DNA of 64,000 nt from JAABVD01 sp965204545 (GCA_965204545.1 CBDBFA010000003.1:1612001-1676000), one strand, 5' to 3'. Shown: positions 1 through 8,512, counted from the stretch's first letter. Notes: generated by a model not told the origin, from the sequence alone. Translations and numbers: made by a program.

Positions 1-1
1 A

Positions 2-148
2 AGGAACCTGCTCATATTTGTCACCGCCAATATGGTCAGCCCGGGAGGCTCTTTCAAGAATCAGCGCGTGGGTACCGTGCATCCAAACTCCACCTTTCAG
101 AACACCGCCGTATCGACTGCCGGCGGATTGGAATACCGGGAACCTTAA
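2..148 (+). CDS. C-terminal tail of a secretin-like protein (partial)
   Basis: The frame is open from the left window edge and stops with TAA at 146-148, giving 48 residues. It begins RNLLIFVTANMVSPGG, which closely resembles the last beta-strand region of type II/III secretion and type IV pilus secretins (GspD/PilQ family), where RNLLIFVTA is typical. Family knowledge: secretins form the outer-membrane gate through which pilins or secreted proteins pass. The gene starts outside the window, so only the extreme C-terminus can be judged. It lies 56 bp upstream of the FtsB/DivIC-like gene on the same strand. The reading frame is certain; the family call rests on one short motif. Confidence 0.6.
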   Translation, partial: RNLLIFVTANMVSPGGSFKNQRVGTVHPNSTFQNTAVSTAGGLEYREP

Positions 149-204
149 CCAGCTATCCCCTCCCCCAAATGTTATCGATCCCATCCTGGAGCAACTGATC
201 GTTT

Positions 205-519
205 ATGAAACGACTCGTCCTGAACATTTTGCTGACCTCGCTATTGCTGATCTGCGCGGCTGCTTTGGTCATTATGGCAATCGAACTGTACAAGACCCGC
301 AACCAACTGGATTTCCTGCAAGAACGCCATGCCGAATTCCTCCAACAGATCCAGCAGATTGAGCAGGATCTGGCAGCAAAGGACGAATATCTGGAAAAAT
401 TATTCACCGATCCGGTGTTCCTCGAACGCGTTGTGCGGGAAAGACTGGGTTGGAGTAAACCCGAAGAATGGATTTATCGGTTTCCTCAGGAGGACGAAGA
501 GGAGGAAAACCGGGATTGA
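205..519 (+). CDS. FtsB/DivIC-like septum formation initiator
   Basis: This is a 104-residue bitopic protein with a short basic start (MKR), one membrane segment at about residues 5-26, then a predicted coiled coil (about 28-65, rich in E, Q and L) and a short C-terminal part ending in acidic residues. This matches FtsB/DivIC family proteins in size and layout, including the LFTDPVFLERVVRERLGW stretch, which resembles the family's conserved post-coil segment (arrest at an R-E-x-L-G motif). Known role: bridges FtsL and FtsQ in the divisome and helps activate septal peptidoglycan synthesis. The next gene begins 2 bp after its stop, so the two are probably co-transcribed. ATG 205 is the only good start. 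Confidence 0.75.
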   Translation: MKRLVLNILLTSLLLICAAALVIMAIELYKTRNQLDFLQERHAEFLQQIQQIEQDLAAKDEYLEKLFTDPVFLERVVRERLGWSKPEEWIYRFPQEDEEEENRD

Positions 520-521
520 CC

Positions 522-1949
522 GTGGCGCATCCTCTTATAACCGAATTCGAGAGCGCGGGGCAGGGACAGGTTTTCAAATTCTGGGACCAATTGAGCGGAC
601 CCGAACAAGACGCCCTGCTGCAACAAGCGCGGGAAATCGACCTGGCTGAAATCAGTCGCCTTAACGATACTCTTCTGCGGGGGGATGCAGGTGTGGAAAC
701 CCGGGGCTATTCCGGTCTGCAGCCCGCCCCTTATATTGCACACCCCTCCAATGGTGGGGACCCCGATGCCTGGAATGAAGCAACCGCCGTGGGCGAGTCG
801 GCCTTGCGAGTGGGCCGCGTAGCGGCGCTCGTGGTGGCGGGAGGCCAGGGGACCCGGCTCGGGTTCGACAAACCCAAGGGAATTTTTCCCGTCACGCCGA
901 TACGGCAAAAATCCCTCTTCCGGGTTTTTGCCGAAAAAATCAAAGCGGCCGAAAACCGTTACCGGACTCGCCTTCCCTGGTTTATCATGACCAGCCCAAT
1001 CAATCACGCCGACACCATTGGCTTTTTTCGGGAAAACGACCATTTCGGGTTATCGGCGGAACGAGTCCATTTCTTCCGCCAGGGCAGGATGCCGGCGGTC
1101 GATCTCAAAGGAAAGATTCTCCTTTCCGGCAAGGGGAGCATTGCCATGAGCCCCGATGGACACGGGGGTTCCCTTCCTGCTCTGGTCCGAAGTGGGGCCA
1201 CCAGCCTCATGGCGGCAAACGGCATTGATTTGCTCAGCTATTTTCAGGTGGATAACCCATTGTGCAAAGTCATCGACCCCGCCTTTATCGGTTTCCATGT
1301 CCTGCGGGGGGCGAATATGTCCAGCAAGATGATTCCCAAAGCCTATGCCGAAGAAAAGATGGGTGTGTTTTGCCGTCGGAATTACAAGACGGTCGTGATC
1401 GAATACAGCGATCTTCCGGCGGACCTGATGCACGCCAGGGACGCACAGGGCAATTTGCGATTCCTGTCCGGAAGCATTGCCATTCACCTGTTTTCCCTTG
1501 AATTTATTGAAAAAATGGGAGCCACCATCCGTTCATCTCCCGGTCTTCCCTTTCACTTGGCCCAAAAGGTAATCCCCACCTTGGACGCGGATGGGAATTT
1601 CTACCGTCCGGATTCACCCAATGGAGTAAAGTTTGAACGGTTTGTTTTCGACGCGCTCCCCTTTTGCGGAGAATCCGTCGTGGTGGAGACCCGGCGAGCG
1701 AATGACTTCAGCCCGGTTAAAAACCGGCAGGGACAGGATTCGCCGAAAACTTCAGCCGAAGATCAGATGAAGGAATTTGCTTCCTGGTTGGAAGCCGCCG
1801 GGGAAACCGTGGCCAAGGCCGACGACGGCGTCCCCCTTCACCCCATCGAAGTAAGCCCGCTTTTCGGATACGATGAGGCGACTTTCTTGCGGAGATGGAA
1901 GGCCCTGGCCAAGAAACCGGATCTCACCCAACCCCTTTATCTGTCCTGA
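522..1949 (+). CDS. UDP-sugar pyrophosphorylase, eukaryote-type UDPGP/UAP family
   Basis: The protein has 475 residues from GTG 522. It carries the nucleotidyltransferase loop AGGQGTRLGFDKPKG at about 106-120, the signature of the UDPGP type 1 family, which includes eukaryotic UDP-GlcNAc pyrophosphorylase (UAP1) and UTP-glucose-1-phosphate uridylyltransferase. Later blocks (GHGGSLPAL, QVDNPLCKVIDP, NGVKFERFVFDALP) match the UAP-like branch better than UGP. The expected reaction is UTP plus sugar-1-phosphate giving UDP-sugar plus pyrophosphate, in the cytoplasm. An upstream ATG at 468 would overlap the previous gene by 52 bp and add a low-complexity leader, so I prefer GTG 522. A phosphohexomutase follows 14 bp downstream; together they would make a hexose-6-P to UDP-sugar route. 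The exact sugar is not determinable from sequence. Confidence 0.85.
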   Translation: MAHPLITEFESAGQGQVFKFWDQLSGPEQDALLQQAREIDLAEISRLNDTLLRGDAGVETRGYSGLQPAPYIAHPSNGGDPDAWNEATAVGESALRVGRVAALVVAGGQGTRLGFDKPKGIFPVTPIRQKSLFRVFAEKIKAAENRYRTRLPWFIMTSPINHADTIGFFRENDHFGLSAERVHFFRQGRMPAVDLKGKILLSGKGSIAMSPDGHGGSLPALVRSGATSLMAANGIDLLSYFQVDNPLCKVIDPAFIGFHVLRGANMSSKMIPKAYAEEKMGVFCRRNYKTVVIEYSDLPADLMHARDAQGNLRFLSGSIAIHLFSLEFIEKMGATIRSSPGLPFHLAQKVIPTLDADGNFYRPDSPNGVKFERFVFDALPFCGESVVVETRRANDFSPVKNRQGQDSPKTSAEDQMKEFASWLEAAGETVAKADDGVPLHPIEVSPLFGYDEATFLRRWKALAKKPDLTQPLYLS

Positions 1950-1963
1950 CGGATTCCTGGAAA

Positions 1964-3928
1964 ATGAACCTGATAACATCTATCCGAGCTTTGGGGGAGG
2001 ACGAAAAACTGCTCCCCTCCACCGTAGAAAACATGACCGGATGGCTATCCGGGGACTTCCTCCCGGGATGGGCCAGGAAAAGTCTGGAAGAATTGGTGCG
2101 AAATGAATCGTTCGAAGAATTGAACGACCGATTCTACAAGAACCTGGAATTTGGCACCGGGGGCATGCGGGGGCGCACCATCGGAAGTGTCCCTACCGAG
2201 GCGGAGAGGGGAACCCCTTCGCAATGGGGCACCCCGCAACATCCCGCCATCGGCTCAAATGCCTTGAATGATTTCAATATCATTCGTGCCACGATCGGGA
2301 TATTCAACTACGCGAAGGGTTATCTGCAAAGTCATGAGATTTATGATACGCCAAAGCTGGTCATAGCGCATGATGTTCGCCATTTTTCCCGATATTTTTG
2401 CCAACTTTGCGCCTCGACCTGGAACCGGCTTGGGGGTCTCGCCATGATTTTCGAGGGCCCCCGTTCCACTCCTCAATTGAGTTTCTCTGTTCGCAAACTC
2501 GGCGCCACTGCGGGAGTGGTCATAACCGCCAGCCACAATCCCCCCCACGACAACGGTTTCAAGGTTTATTTCAGGGATGGAGCCCAGGTGGTGGAGCCCC
2601 ACGCCTCGGGCATTATAGGTCAGGTCAACCGAGTCGCCTTGGCCGACACGGCTCATCACCTGGAGGTCGATCTCGGGGACGTCGTGATTTTGCCTGAATC
2701 GATGGATGAGGCATACCAGTCTGCCGTCATTGAGGTGGCGCTGGATAAATCCCTTTTCCAACCCGGCCGGTTGAAGGTGGTTTTCAGTTCCCTGCATGGG
2801 ACCGGGGGCATCGCCACCATGCCTATTCTGCAAAGACTGGGTGTGGCGGTGGATACGGTTCCCCAACAGGAAACCTTCGACCCGGGCTTCCGCACCGTGA
2901 CATCTCCCAATCCGGAAAATGCCGAGGCCCTTTCCCTGGCTATAAGGCAGGCCGAAGCTACCGGGGCGGACTTGGTTGTCGCCACCGATCCCGATTGCGA
3001 CCGCATGGGGGTCGCGGTCCGGGATGGAGAGGGCAAGATGCAACTTCTCAGTGGAAACGTTATAGGTTCGATCATGGCGGAATACCGCATTAGCCAAATG
3101 AAGGAGTTGGGCGTCCTGGCGCCGTCCGGTTCATCCCGCGCAACCATCATCAAATCCTTTGTCACCACCCCTCTTCAGGACGCAATCGGAAAGAGCCACG
3201 GGCTCAAGGTCATCAACACCCTGACCGGATTCAAATGGATCGGTGAAAAAATCCATCAATACGAGCAAATCCTGCAACGTGAACTGAAGGTCGAGCGGGG
3301 CTACCAGATCGATTACGATAACACCAGCTATTCGAAACGGGCCGATCTTTTGCAGGAGTTTAGTACTTTCTTCGTTCTGGGATGTGAGGAAAGTTACGGT
3401 TATCTGGGCAGTGACGCCGCCCGCGACAAGGATGGCAACGCGGCCGTGGTCATGTTCTGCGAAATCGCCGCCTATCTGAAGAACCGGGGACTCACCTTCC
3501 TCAATTACCTGGACCAGATGTATTGCAAATATGGCTACTATCTGGAAAGCCTGGGTCAGTTGCGCTACGAGGGTGCAGCCGGCGCGCAAAAGATAAGGAA
3601 AATACTCGATTCCTACCGGGCCGATACACCCCGGGAAGTGGGCGGAATCGCCGTGTCCGAAATGCAGGACTTCGGCGTCCAGGATTTCAGGGATTCCGAC
3701 GGCGAACCCATTCCCAAGCAGGACTTTTTCTTCCTTCTCCTGGAAAACGGTTACCGCTACGCCGTCCGGGGCAGCGGAACCGAGCCGAAAATCAAGTTTT
3801 ACATCTTCGGACGCGAAGCAGTGGAAGATCCTTCAGCCCTGGAGGATAAGAAGCAACGTGCCCAGACCAAGGTCGAAGCCCTGCGTCAGGCCATCCTCTT
3901 GGATGCGGACCGAAGGGGGGGGAAATGA
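1964..3928 (+). CDS. Alpha-D-phosphohexomutase (phosphoglucomutase/phosphomannomutase)
   Basis: The protein has 654 residues from ATG 1964; the frame opens further upstream but only inside the preceding gene. The phosphoserine loop TASHNPPHDNG lies at about 188-198 (Ser190 catalytic), the metal-binding loop DPDCDRMG lies in the middle, the sugar-binding GCEESYGY comes next, and the phosphate-binding RGSGTEPKIKFY is near the C-terminus. These are the four active-site loops of the family in order. It interconverts hexose-6-phosphate and hexose-1-phosphate. The length exceeds the usual 450-580, partly from an N-terminal extension around residues 1-60 and inserts, similar to the PGM2/phosphopentomutase-like branch. 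Next to the UDPGP gene it probably supplies the sugar-1-phosphate. Substrate choice (glucose, mannose, GlcNAc or pentose) is open. Confidence 0.88.
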   Translation: MNLITSIRALGEDEKLLPSTVENMTGWLSGDFLPGWARKSLEELVRNESFEELNDRFYKNLEFGTGGMRGRTIGSVPTEAERGTPSQWGTPQHPAIGSNALNDFNIIRATIGIFNYAKGYLQSHEIYDTPKLVIAHDVRHFSRYFCQLCASTWNRLGGLAMIFEGPRSTPQLSFSVRKLGATAGVVITASHNPPHDNGFKVYFRDGAQVVEPHASGIIGQVNRVALADTAHHLEVDLGDVVILPESMDEAYQSAVIEVALDKSLFQPGRLKVVFSSLHGTGGIATMPILQRLGVAVDTVPQQETFDPGFRTVTSPNPENAEALSLAIRQAEATGADLVVATDPDCDRMGVAVRDGEGKMQLLSGNVIGSIMAEYRISQMKELGVLAPSGSSRATIIKSFVTTPLQDAIGKSHGLKVINTLTGFKWIGEKIHQYEQILQRELKVERGYQIDYDNTSYSKRADLLQEFSTFFVLGCEESYGYLGSDAARDKDGNAAVVMFCEIAAYLKNRGLTFLNYLDQMYCKYGYYLESLGQLRYEGAAGAQKIRKILDSYRADTPREVGGIAVSEMQDFGVQDFRDSDGEPIPKQDFFFLLLENGYRYAVRGSGTEPKIKFYIFGREAVEDPSALEDKKQRAQTKVEALRQAILLDADRRGGK

Positions 3929-3945
3929 CTCCCTTCCGCTTCCGG

Positions 3946-4443
3946 TCACTTGCCTTCGAGTTTCTCCTCCACCACCACAGCCTGGGGCATCCCCTGATGA
4001 CAGTCCGCCCGCAACACGCAAAATCCCTTCCGCTTTTCCCGATAAATGGGCCATAACAACTGCCGGTCCGTTTCCGGAACGGGTAGAACGTCGATCTTCC
4101 CGTCCGGGAAAAACCCAAACCGGCCCTCCTTGATCGATGGGGGCAAGGCATCGAGAGGCTTCTTGCATTCGAACAGAAACATCAGCCAGTGAGTGGAAGC
4201 CTCGTATCCCTTTTCCGTGATCATGCAAAAGAGATGCAGATCCTGCTCGGTTATTGCCAAGCCCGTCTCCTCGCCGGTTTCCCGGATGGCAGTCTGAAAG
4301 GGCGACTCGCCCTCGGACATTTCCAGCTTTCCCCCGATCGGGCTCCAACAACCGATATTGGGCTCTTTGGCCCGTTCCAGGAGAAGCAGTTCACCGCGCC
4401 GATTGCGCATGAATACCAGCACACTGATTTTGAAAGGGAGCAT
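3946..4443 (-). CDS. Nudix hydrolase
   Basis: This 165-residue cytoplasmic protein has a recognisable Nudix box at about residues 37-62, with GGKLEMSEGE followed by AIRETGEETGL. The REx2EExG core that binds the metal is intact, but the spacing between the leading GG and the core is two residues longer than the consensus. Family role: hydrolysis of nucleoside diphosphate linked to another moiety (NTPs, NDP-sugars, NADH, capped nucleotides). The substrate cannot be read from the sequence. It converges on the phosphohexomutase gene with a 17 bp gap, so its mRNA is independent of that operon. ATG 4443 is the first start in frame with a sensible N-terminal beta strand (FKISVLVF). Confidence 0.8.
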   Translation of the reverse strand: MLPFKISVLVFMRNRRGELLLLERAKEPNIGCWSPIGGKLEMSEGESPFQTAIRETGEETGLAITEQDLHLFCMITEKGYEASTHWLMFLFECKKPLDALPPSIKEGRFGFFPDGKIDVLPVPETDRQLLWPIYREKRKGFCVLRADCHQGMPQAVVVEEKLEGK

Positions 4444-4578
4444 GAGGGAAGGATTTCATCCGTTTTTGTCCGTGAAATCCATGGTAAATTCCACATTCTT
4501 CATTCCGAATTCGTAACTACCCAGGTAATTTCAGCCTTAATCCTTCAGCCAGTTTTAGCTCTCCATTTGGCCTGAACA

Positions 4579-5220
4579 GTGTACTTGAGAAAGAAAATTG
4601 CCAAGGAATTTCGCCTCCTGAACCTGTTGGCGATCAGTTCCCTCACCTTGCTCCCTTGTTTCGAACTGCCAGCTCAAGGGGACCTCCGCATAACGGAGGT
4701 TAATTTCGATATGGAACGCTCCCAGCGCGGCGGCGATCACTGGTTGGAAACCACCGTAGAGGTCCAAGTACGCGGAAACTCGGATCCTGCCGCGGTCAAC
4801 CGCCTCTACTTGGACGATGTGCGGGTCTATATCGCCCTGGCTTTCAATCTCGGCTCCCGTTCCCGCACCCGCTTGGAATATTATTGGTCGGAGGTGGAAG
4901 CGGCCACCCTGGAACGCGGAAGGCACGCATTTCGCTTTTACCTCTCCCCAGACCTGATTGAGCGCAATTCCCTGACCGAAGGCCAACCGTACGCTTTCCA
5001 CATCGAAGTCGGCGCTGGATCGGCCGCTACGGCCAACCCCGTGATTGCGGTATCGGACAACTTGCGCGACCCGGCCCGGCTGGAGCGTTTCAATGCATTG
5101 CTGGATGTGGTCAGGGACAAACAGTCCGGGGTTCTCCTCCCCCAGGCCGAATCCCCTTTCCGGGACATGTATCTGGACGAGACCCCCACCATCAAGGGAT
5201 TCCTTCGCTCCCGCGAATGA
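4579..5220 (+). CDS. Exported protein of unknown function
   Basis: The 213-residue product starts at GTG 4579; TTG 4585 is an alternative. The N-terminus has basic residues followed by a hydrophobic run (LLNLLAISSLTLLPC) and AQG, consistent with a Sec signal peptide cut near residue 33 or, less likely, an anchored protein. The mature part has alternating charged and hydrophobic strands (LRITEVNFDM, TTVEVQVRG, VRVYIALAF, HAFRFYLS, AFHIEV) suggesting an all-beta, immunoglobulin-like fold. I do not recognise the family with certainty. Beta-sandwich proteins of this size accompany type IV pilus loci in some Verrucomicrobiota, and a secretin tail lies at the left edge, but that link is weak. No obvious promoter seen. 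Confidence 0.6.
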   Translation: MYLRKKIAKEFRLLNLLAISSLTLLPCFELPAQGDLRITEVNFDMERSQRGGDHWLETTVEVQVRGNSDPAAVNRLYLDDVRVYIALAFNLGSRSRTRLEYYWSEVEAATLERGRHAFRFYLSPDLIERNSLTEGQPYAFHIEVGAGSAATANPVIAVSDNLRDPARLERFNALLDVVRDKQSGVLLPQAESPFRDMYLDETPTIKGFLRSRE

Positions 5221-5259
5221 AACCCCGCCATCGACCCCTTCGCCCCGCACATCTGCGGG

Positions 5260-6695
5260 TCAGCCCTCCAGAACGGGACCGGGTCGATTGATTTTGTCGG
5301 CCCCGGTAGACTGGCCCGGCATTTCTCCCCGCACATCCTTCCTGGGGCGTGGCCCTTTTGCCCTGTCCGGAGTCGGGCTTTCCGGAACATTATCTCCCGT
5401 TTCCCTGGCCCAGCGTTTCAGGACCGAGGCCAGCTTTTCCTCGATGGATTTGTAACGGGCACGGCCCGATAAATTGACCAGTTGATGTGGGTCCGCATTG
5501 ACGTGGAACAGTTCGGTCTGCGGGCGTGGAACAAGGGGAATATCCTCCTGATGGGGCAACGTTTCCCCCGCTTCATAGCGGTCCCACAATTCCTGGGCGG
5601 CGGGGAATTTCGAGTCGTCGCTCTCTGTGGACAGGTTCCGCTTGTTGGGGTAGGCGTTGTGAATGTAGAGCCAGTGCCGGTAACGCACACTGCGTTCGTG
5701 CGCCGCATAGACGTGCCAGTTGTGTTCCGAGAAAGCAAAATCGCGCACCTTGGCATGAGGGGTTTCCAGCACCGGAGCCAGACTCACACCCTGAAAGGAG
5801 GGGCCCGCTTCTACTCCGGCCAACTCGAGGAAGGTGGGGGCAAAATCAATGGAACTGGCCAAGGCTCGCGTCCTCCCGGGTTTTATTTTTCCCGGATTCC
5901 AAAATATGAGAGGGGTTTTGACGCCGCTATCATAGAGCCGGGTTTTGCAACGCGGAAAGGGTCGTCCATTATCGGAACAATAAACCAGATAAGTGTTTCC
6001 TGCTATACCCTGACGGATGAGCTCAGCCACCAGCTCGCCGATATAGGTGTCTGTCCGGCTCACCTCGTGGTAATACTCCGCCAGGTCTTTCCTCGTCCGC
6101 GGGCCGTCGAATAGAAAGGGGGGAACCTGCATATCATCGGGATCGTATTGCGGAGCCTTTTCATTGATCTGCCAATCGCGGTGGGCGTCGTTTGAGGCAA
6201 ACCAGCAGAAAAAAGGTCGATCCGGCGGACGATTTTTCAGCAACCGGATCCAATCCCGGCTACCCGAGGGCTTCCCTCCTGCCCCCTTCTCGTCGAATCC
6301 CAGTTTCTCCGGTTCATTCATATGGTTCTTTCCAGAAATTACGGTGTATATCCGGCCGCTTTGAGTTTCTGCACGAAGGTAACCTGATCATCGGGCAGAG
6401 CGGTGTGCAGTTCGGGCGCGCCGGTATTGTGGGGATAACGTCCCGTTATTATGCTGCACCGGCTGGGGCTGCAACTGCTGGTGGTCAAGTAGGCCCGGTC
6501 AAAAACCAAGCCTTCCGCAGCGATGCGATCGAGATGCGGGGTTTGCACTACCGTATTGCCATAGCATCCCAGGTCATCCGGTGAAATATCGTCCGTAATG
6601 AAAAATATGAAATTGGGCCGATCCTTCCCCAGGAGGGACACCAGGGCCGGACAAGATGCCAGCAGAACCAGGAACAAACGGAAAAGGCGATTCAT
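5260..6695 (-). pseudogene. Sulfatase, split by one frameshift
   Basis: Two minus-strand frames together encode one type I sulfatase of about 478 residues. The first (6695 to 6339) has a signal peptide, the metal-binding DD at residues 35-36, and CSPSR at 75-79, where Cys would become formylglycine; it ends GYTP-stop at 6339. The second (readable from about 6350, ATG at 6321, to 5260) restores the family sequence TVISGKNHMNEPEKLGFD and continues through DAHRDW, SDNG and DSGVKTPLIF to the end. One missing base around 6345-6350 (GGATATACACC instead of GGATATTACACC, for example) explains everything. Intact, it would be an exported desulfating enzyme for polysaccharides. It is either a recent pseudogene or an assembly error, as both halves are otherwise well conserved. 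Confidence 0.85.
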
Positions 6696-6699
6696 AGCT

Positions 6700-6798
6700 A
6701 AAAGGGGTCAAACGCAAAACATTAACATTCGTTCTCGAATCGTAAAAGGACGCTACAGAATAAAGCAAAAGGTTAATGTTTTGCGTTTGACCCCTTTT
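6700..6798. repeat. Perfect 27-bp inverted repeat (REP/IS200-like ends)
   Basis: Positions 6700-6726 and 6772-6798 are exact reverse complements, separated by 45 bp. The arm contains GGGGTCAAACGCAAAACATT. The left arm starts 5 bp upstream of the sulfatase ATG. Arms ending in AAAAGGGGTCAAA are familiar next to REP-associated/IS200-type tyrosine transposases, so this may be a non-autonomous remnant; no transposase gene is present here. In RNA it could fold into a long hairpin in the sulfatase 5' leader. Confidence 0.8.
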
Positions 6799-6806
6799 GC
6801 TTTTGT

Positions 6807-6994
6807 CACAGAGAGGGAAGAGGGAAGAGGGAAGAGGGAAGAGGGAAGAGGGAAGAGGGAAGAGGGAAGAGGGAAGAGGGAAGAGGGAAGAGGGTGCTGA
6901 AATTAATCGTGATCATGATCGTGATCGTGATGGGGAATATCCTGAAGGCAAATTCATACGAAAAAGTCCGGCAATGGTGTGAACGAATTAACGG
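6807..6994 (+). repeat. Truncated copy of the TAGTGTGG dispersed repeat
   Basis: After the heptamer tract, the segment from GTGCTGAAATTAATCGTGATC to GAACGAATTAACGGG matches 32320-32610 with an internal gap; over the last 75 bases I count only a handful of differences. The outer TAGTGTGG ends found at 32248 and 32621 are missing here. This copy fills the gap between the sulfatase and larE (6696-7053, 358 bp), which otherwise holds only the inverted repeat and the tandem tract. Confidence 0.75.
6813..6894. repeat. Heptanucleotide tandem repeat, 11.7 copies of GAGGGAA
   Basis: Eleven full units of GAGGGAA plus a partial unit run without interruption from 6813 to 6894. The tract is purine-only on the plus strand. 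It sits inside a copy of the dispersed repeat described at 32248-32621, where the equivalent purine tract is shorter and irregular. Such a tract is expected to change length by slippage. It is non-coding: frames through it only give lysine/glutamate/glycine-rich shadow peptides. Confidence 0.95.
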
Positions 6995-7053
6995 GCCATT
7001 GGGGATCATCGATATTGCTTGAAAAATCAAGGGGCGGGAGTACCAATTCAGGT

Positions 7054-7860
7054 ATGGTCGATAATCTCATCGAGAGGCTGGAGGCTTGGTTTTTTCCCGT
7101 TGAGGGAAGCCTCACCGCCTTTTCCGGGGGGGTGGATTCCGCCCTGGTTCTATACCTGTCCAACCAATTCCTCGGGGTAAAGGGCATCGGGGTTATGGCT
7201 GATTCACCCAGCCTGAAGAGGAGAGATTTACACCAAGCCAGGCAATTCTGCCAAAGATTCGGCATACGTTTGAGGATCATCCGAACAGGTGAACTGGAAA
7301 ACCCCAATTACGCCCGGAATCCCGCCAACCGCTGCTTCTTCTGCAAGGACACGCTCTACCGGATGATGACGGAAATCCGACAGGATTACCCGGGCTACCA
7401 TGTTCTCAACGGCACCAACCTGGATGACCATGGGGATTACCGTCCCGGCCTGCAGGCGGCTAAAAATCATGGGATACATGCACCGCTTTCCGATTGTGGG
7501 ATCGGAAAAAAGGAGGTCAGGCTCCTGGCCAGGCATTTCGGTCTTCCCCTCTGGGACAAACCAGCCAGCCCCTGCCTCAGTTCCCGCATTCCTTATGGCC
7601 GGGAAGTGACCGAAAAAAAGTTGTGGCAGATAGAAAAAGCGGAAACCCTGCTCAATCAACTCGGTTTTGCCGAGGTCCGCGTTCGGCATTTCGGCAAGGA
7701 GGCGCGAATCGAGGTCCCCACATCCGAGGTCGAAAGACTCCTGGCCTGCAAAACCCCCGTCAAAAAAGCCATGGTGAAACTCGGTTTCGATACGGCTACC
7801 ATCGATACGGAAGGGTTGGTCAGCGGCAAACTGAACCGCGCTATTGCCACTCATGGATGA
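7054..7860 (+). CDS. larE: LarE, ATP-dependent sacrificial sulfur transferase
   Basis: The 268-residue protein has the PP-loop SGGVDS at 24-29, which activates the substrate carboxylate by adenylylation. It then has a Cys pair in RCFFCK (C94, C97) and the family motif SPCLSSRIPYG with C174. C174 aligns with the sacrificial cysteine described for Lactiplantibacillus LarE. The three-cysteine arrangement is the one associated with the [4Fe-4S] LarE type known from Thermotoga. LarE inserts two sulfurs into pyridinium-3,5-bisdicarboxylate mononucleotide during nickel-pincer nucleotide synthesis. The frame opens at 6979, but that part lies in a dispersed repeat, so ATG 7054 is chosen. It overlaps larB by 8 bp. 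Confidence 0.92.
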   Translation: MVDNLIERLEAWFFPVEGSLTAFSGGVDSALVLYLSNQFLGVKGIGVMADSPSLKRRDLHQARQFCQRFGIRLRIIRTGELENPNYARNPANRCFFCKDTLYRMMTEIRQDYPGYHVLNGTNLDDHGDYRPGLQAAKNHGIHAPLSDCGIGKKEVRLLARHFGLPLWDKPASPCLSSRIPYGREVTEKKLWQIEKAETLLNQLGFAEVRVRHFGKEARIEVPTSEVERLLACKTPVKKAMVKLGFDTATIDTEGLVSGKLNRAIATHG

Positions 7861-8512
7861 CTATATCCTGGATATGGATCGGGAAAACCGTCTCGGTTTC
7901 CCCGAGGTCATTTACGGAAAATCAAAATCCGTGGCTCTGCTCAGGCGAATACTGCGCGAATACCAGCAAGAAAACCGCAATGCCTTGGCTTCCCGCCTTC
8001 AGCCCGATAAAGGTAAAGCCCTCTTAAGGCAGTTCCCCGGAAGCTTTTTCGATCCGGTCTCGGGAGCCTTCTTGCTGAAGCGAAACGAATTGCCTGAAGG
8101 GGATGCCAGGGTGGCCATAATCAGCGCCGGCAGCTCCGACCAGTTCGCCGTCAACGAAGCCCTCCACACTCTGAACTTGCTGAAAGAAGCAGCAGTTTGC
8201 ATTAACGATGTGGGGGTGGCGGGCCTGCACCGCTTGCTCAAACGGCTGGATAGTCTCAAAAAGTTCCACGTGCTCATAGTGGTTGCGGGGTTCGAAGGAG
8301 CCCTGCCCAGCGTGATCGGCGGTCTTCTCAGCCAACCGATCATCGCAGTTCCGACCAGCATCGGTTACGGGGTGGCCGAAGGCGGGCATTCGGCCCTCCA
8401 TGCCATGTTGTCGAGTTGCGCCAATGGGATCACCGTGACCAATATCGACAATGGCTACGGCGCAGCCATGGCGGCATACCGCATCATCCAACTCCTGAAA
8501 CACCAGCCATGA
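7853..8512 (+). CDS. larB: LarB, nickel-pincer cofactor biosynthesis carboxylase/hydrolase
   Basis: This 219-residue protein has the LarB C-terminal AIR-carboxylase-like (PurE-like) domain from about residue 80 to 215. Its blocks ARVAIISAGSSDQFA, VVAGFEGALPSVIGGL and PTSIGYGVAEGG are diagnostic. LarB carboxylates nicotinic acid adenine dinucleotide and cleaves the phosphoanhydride, giving pyridinium-3,5-biscarboxylic acid mononucleotide, the first step of nickel-pincer cofactor assembly. ATG 7853 overlaps the larE stop by 8 bp, and the stop overlaps larC in an ATGA, so the three genes are translationally coupled. A TTG at 7844 is an alternative start. Confidence 0.92.
   Translation: MDDYILDMDRENRLGFPEVIYGKSKSVALLRRILREYQQENRNALASRLQPDKGKALLRQFPGSFFDPVSGAFLLKRNELPEGDARVAIISAGSSDQFAVNEALHTLNLLKEAAVCINDVGVAGLHRLLKRLDSLKKFHVLIVVAGFEGALPSVIGGLLSQPIIAVPTSIGYGVAEGGHSALHAMLSSCANGITVTNIDNGYGAAMAAYRIIQLLKHQP

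Noticed and set aside
6813..6894. Regular repeats as a CRISPR array
   Set aside because: The units are 7 bp and directly tandem with no spacers, and no cas gene is present.
6979..7053. N-terminal extension of LarE from GTG 6979
   Set aside because: These codons lie at the end of a dispersed repeat copy, and LarE homologues begin at about the ATG at 7054.
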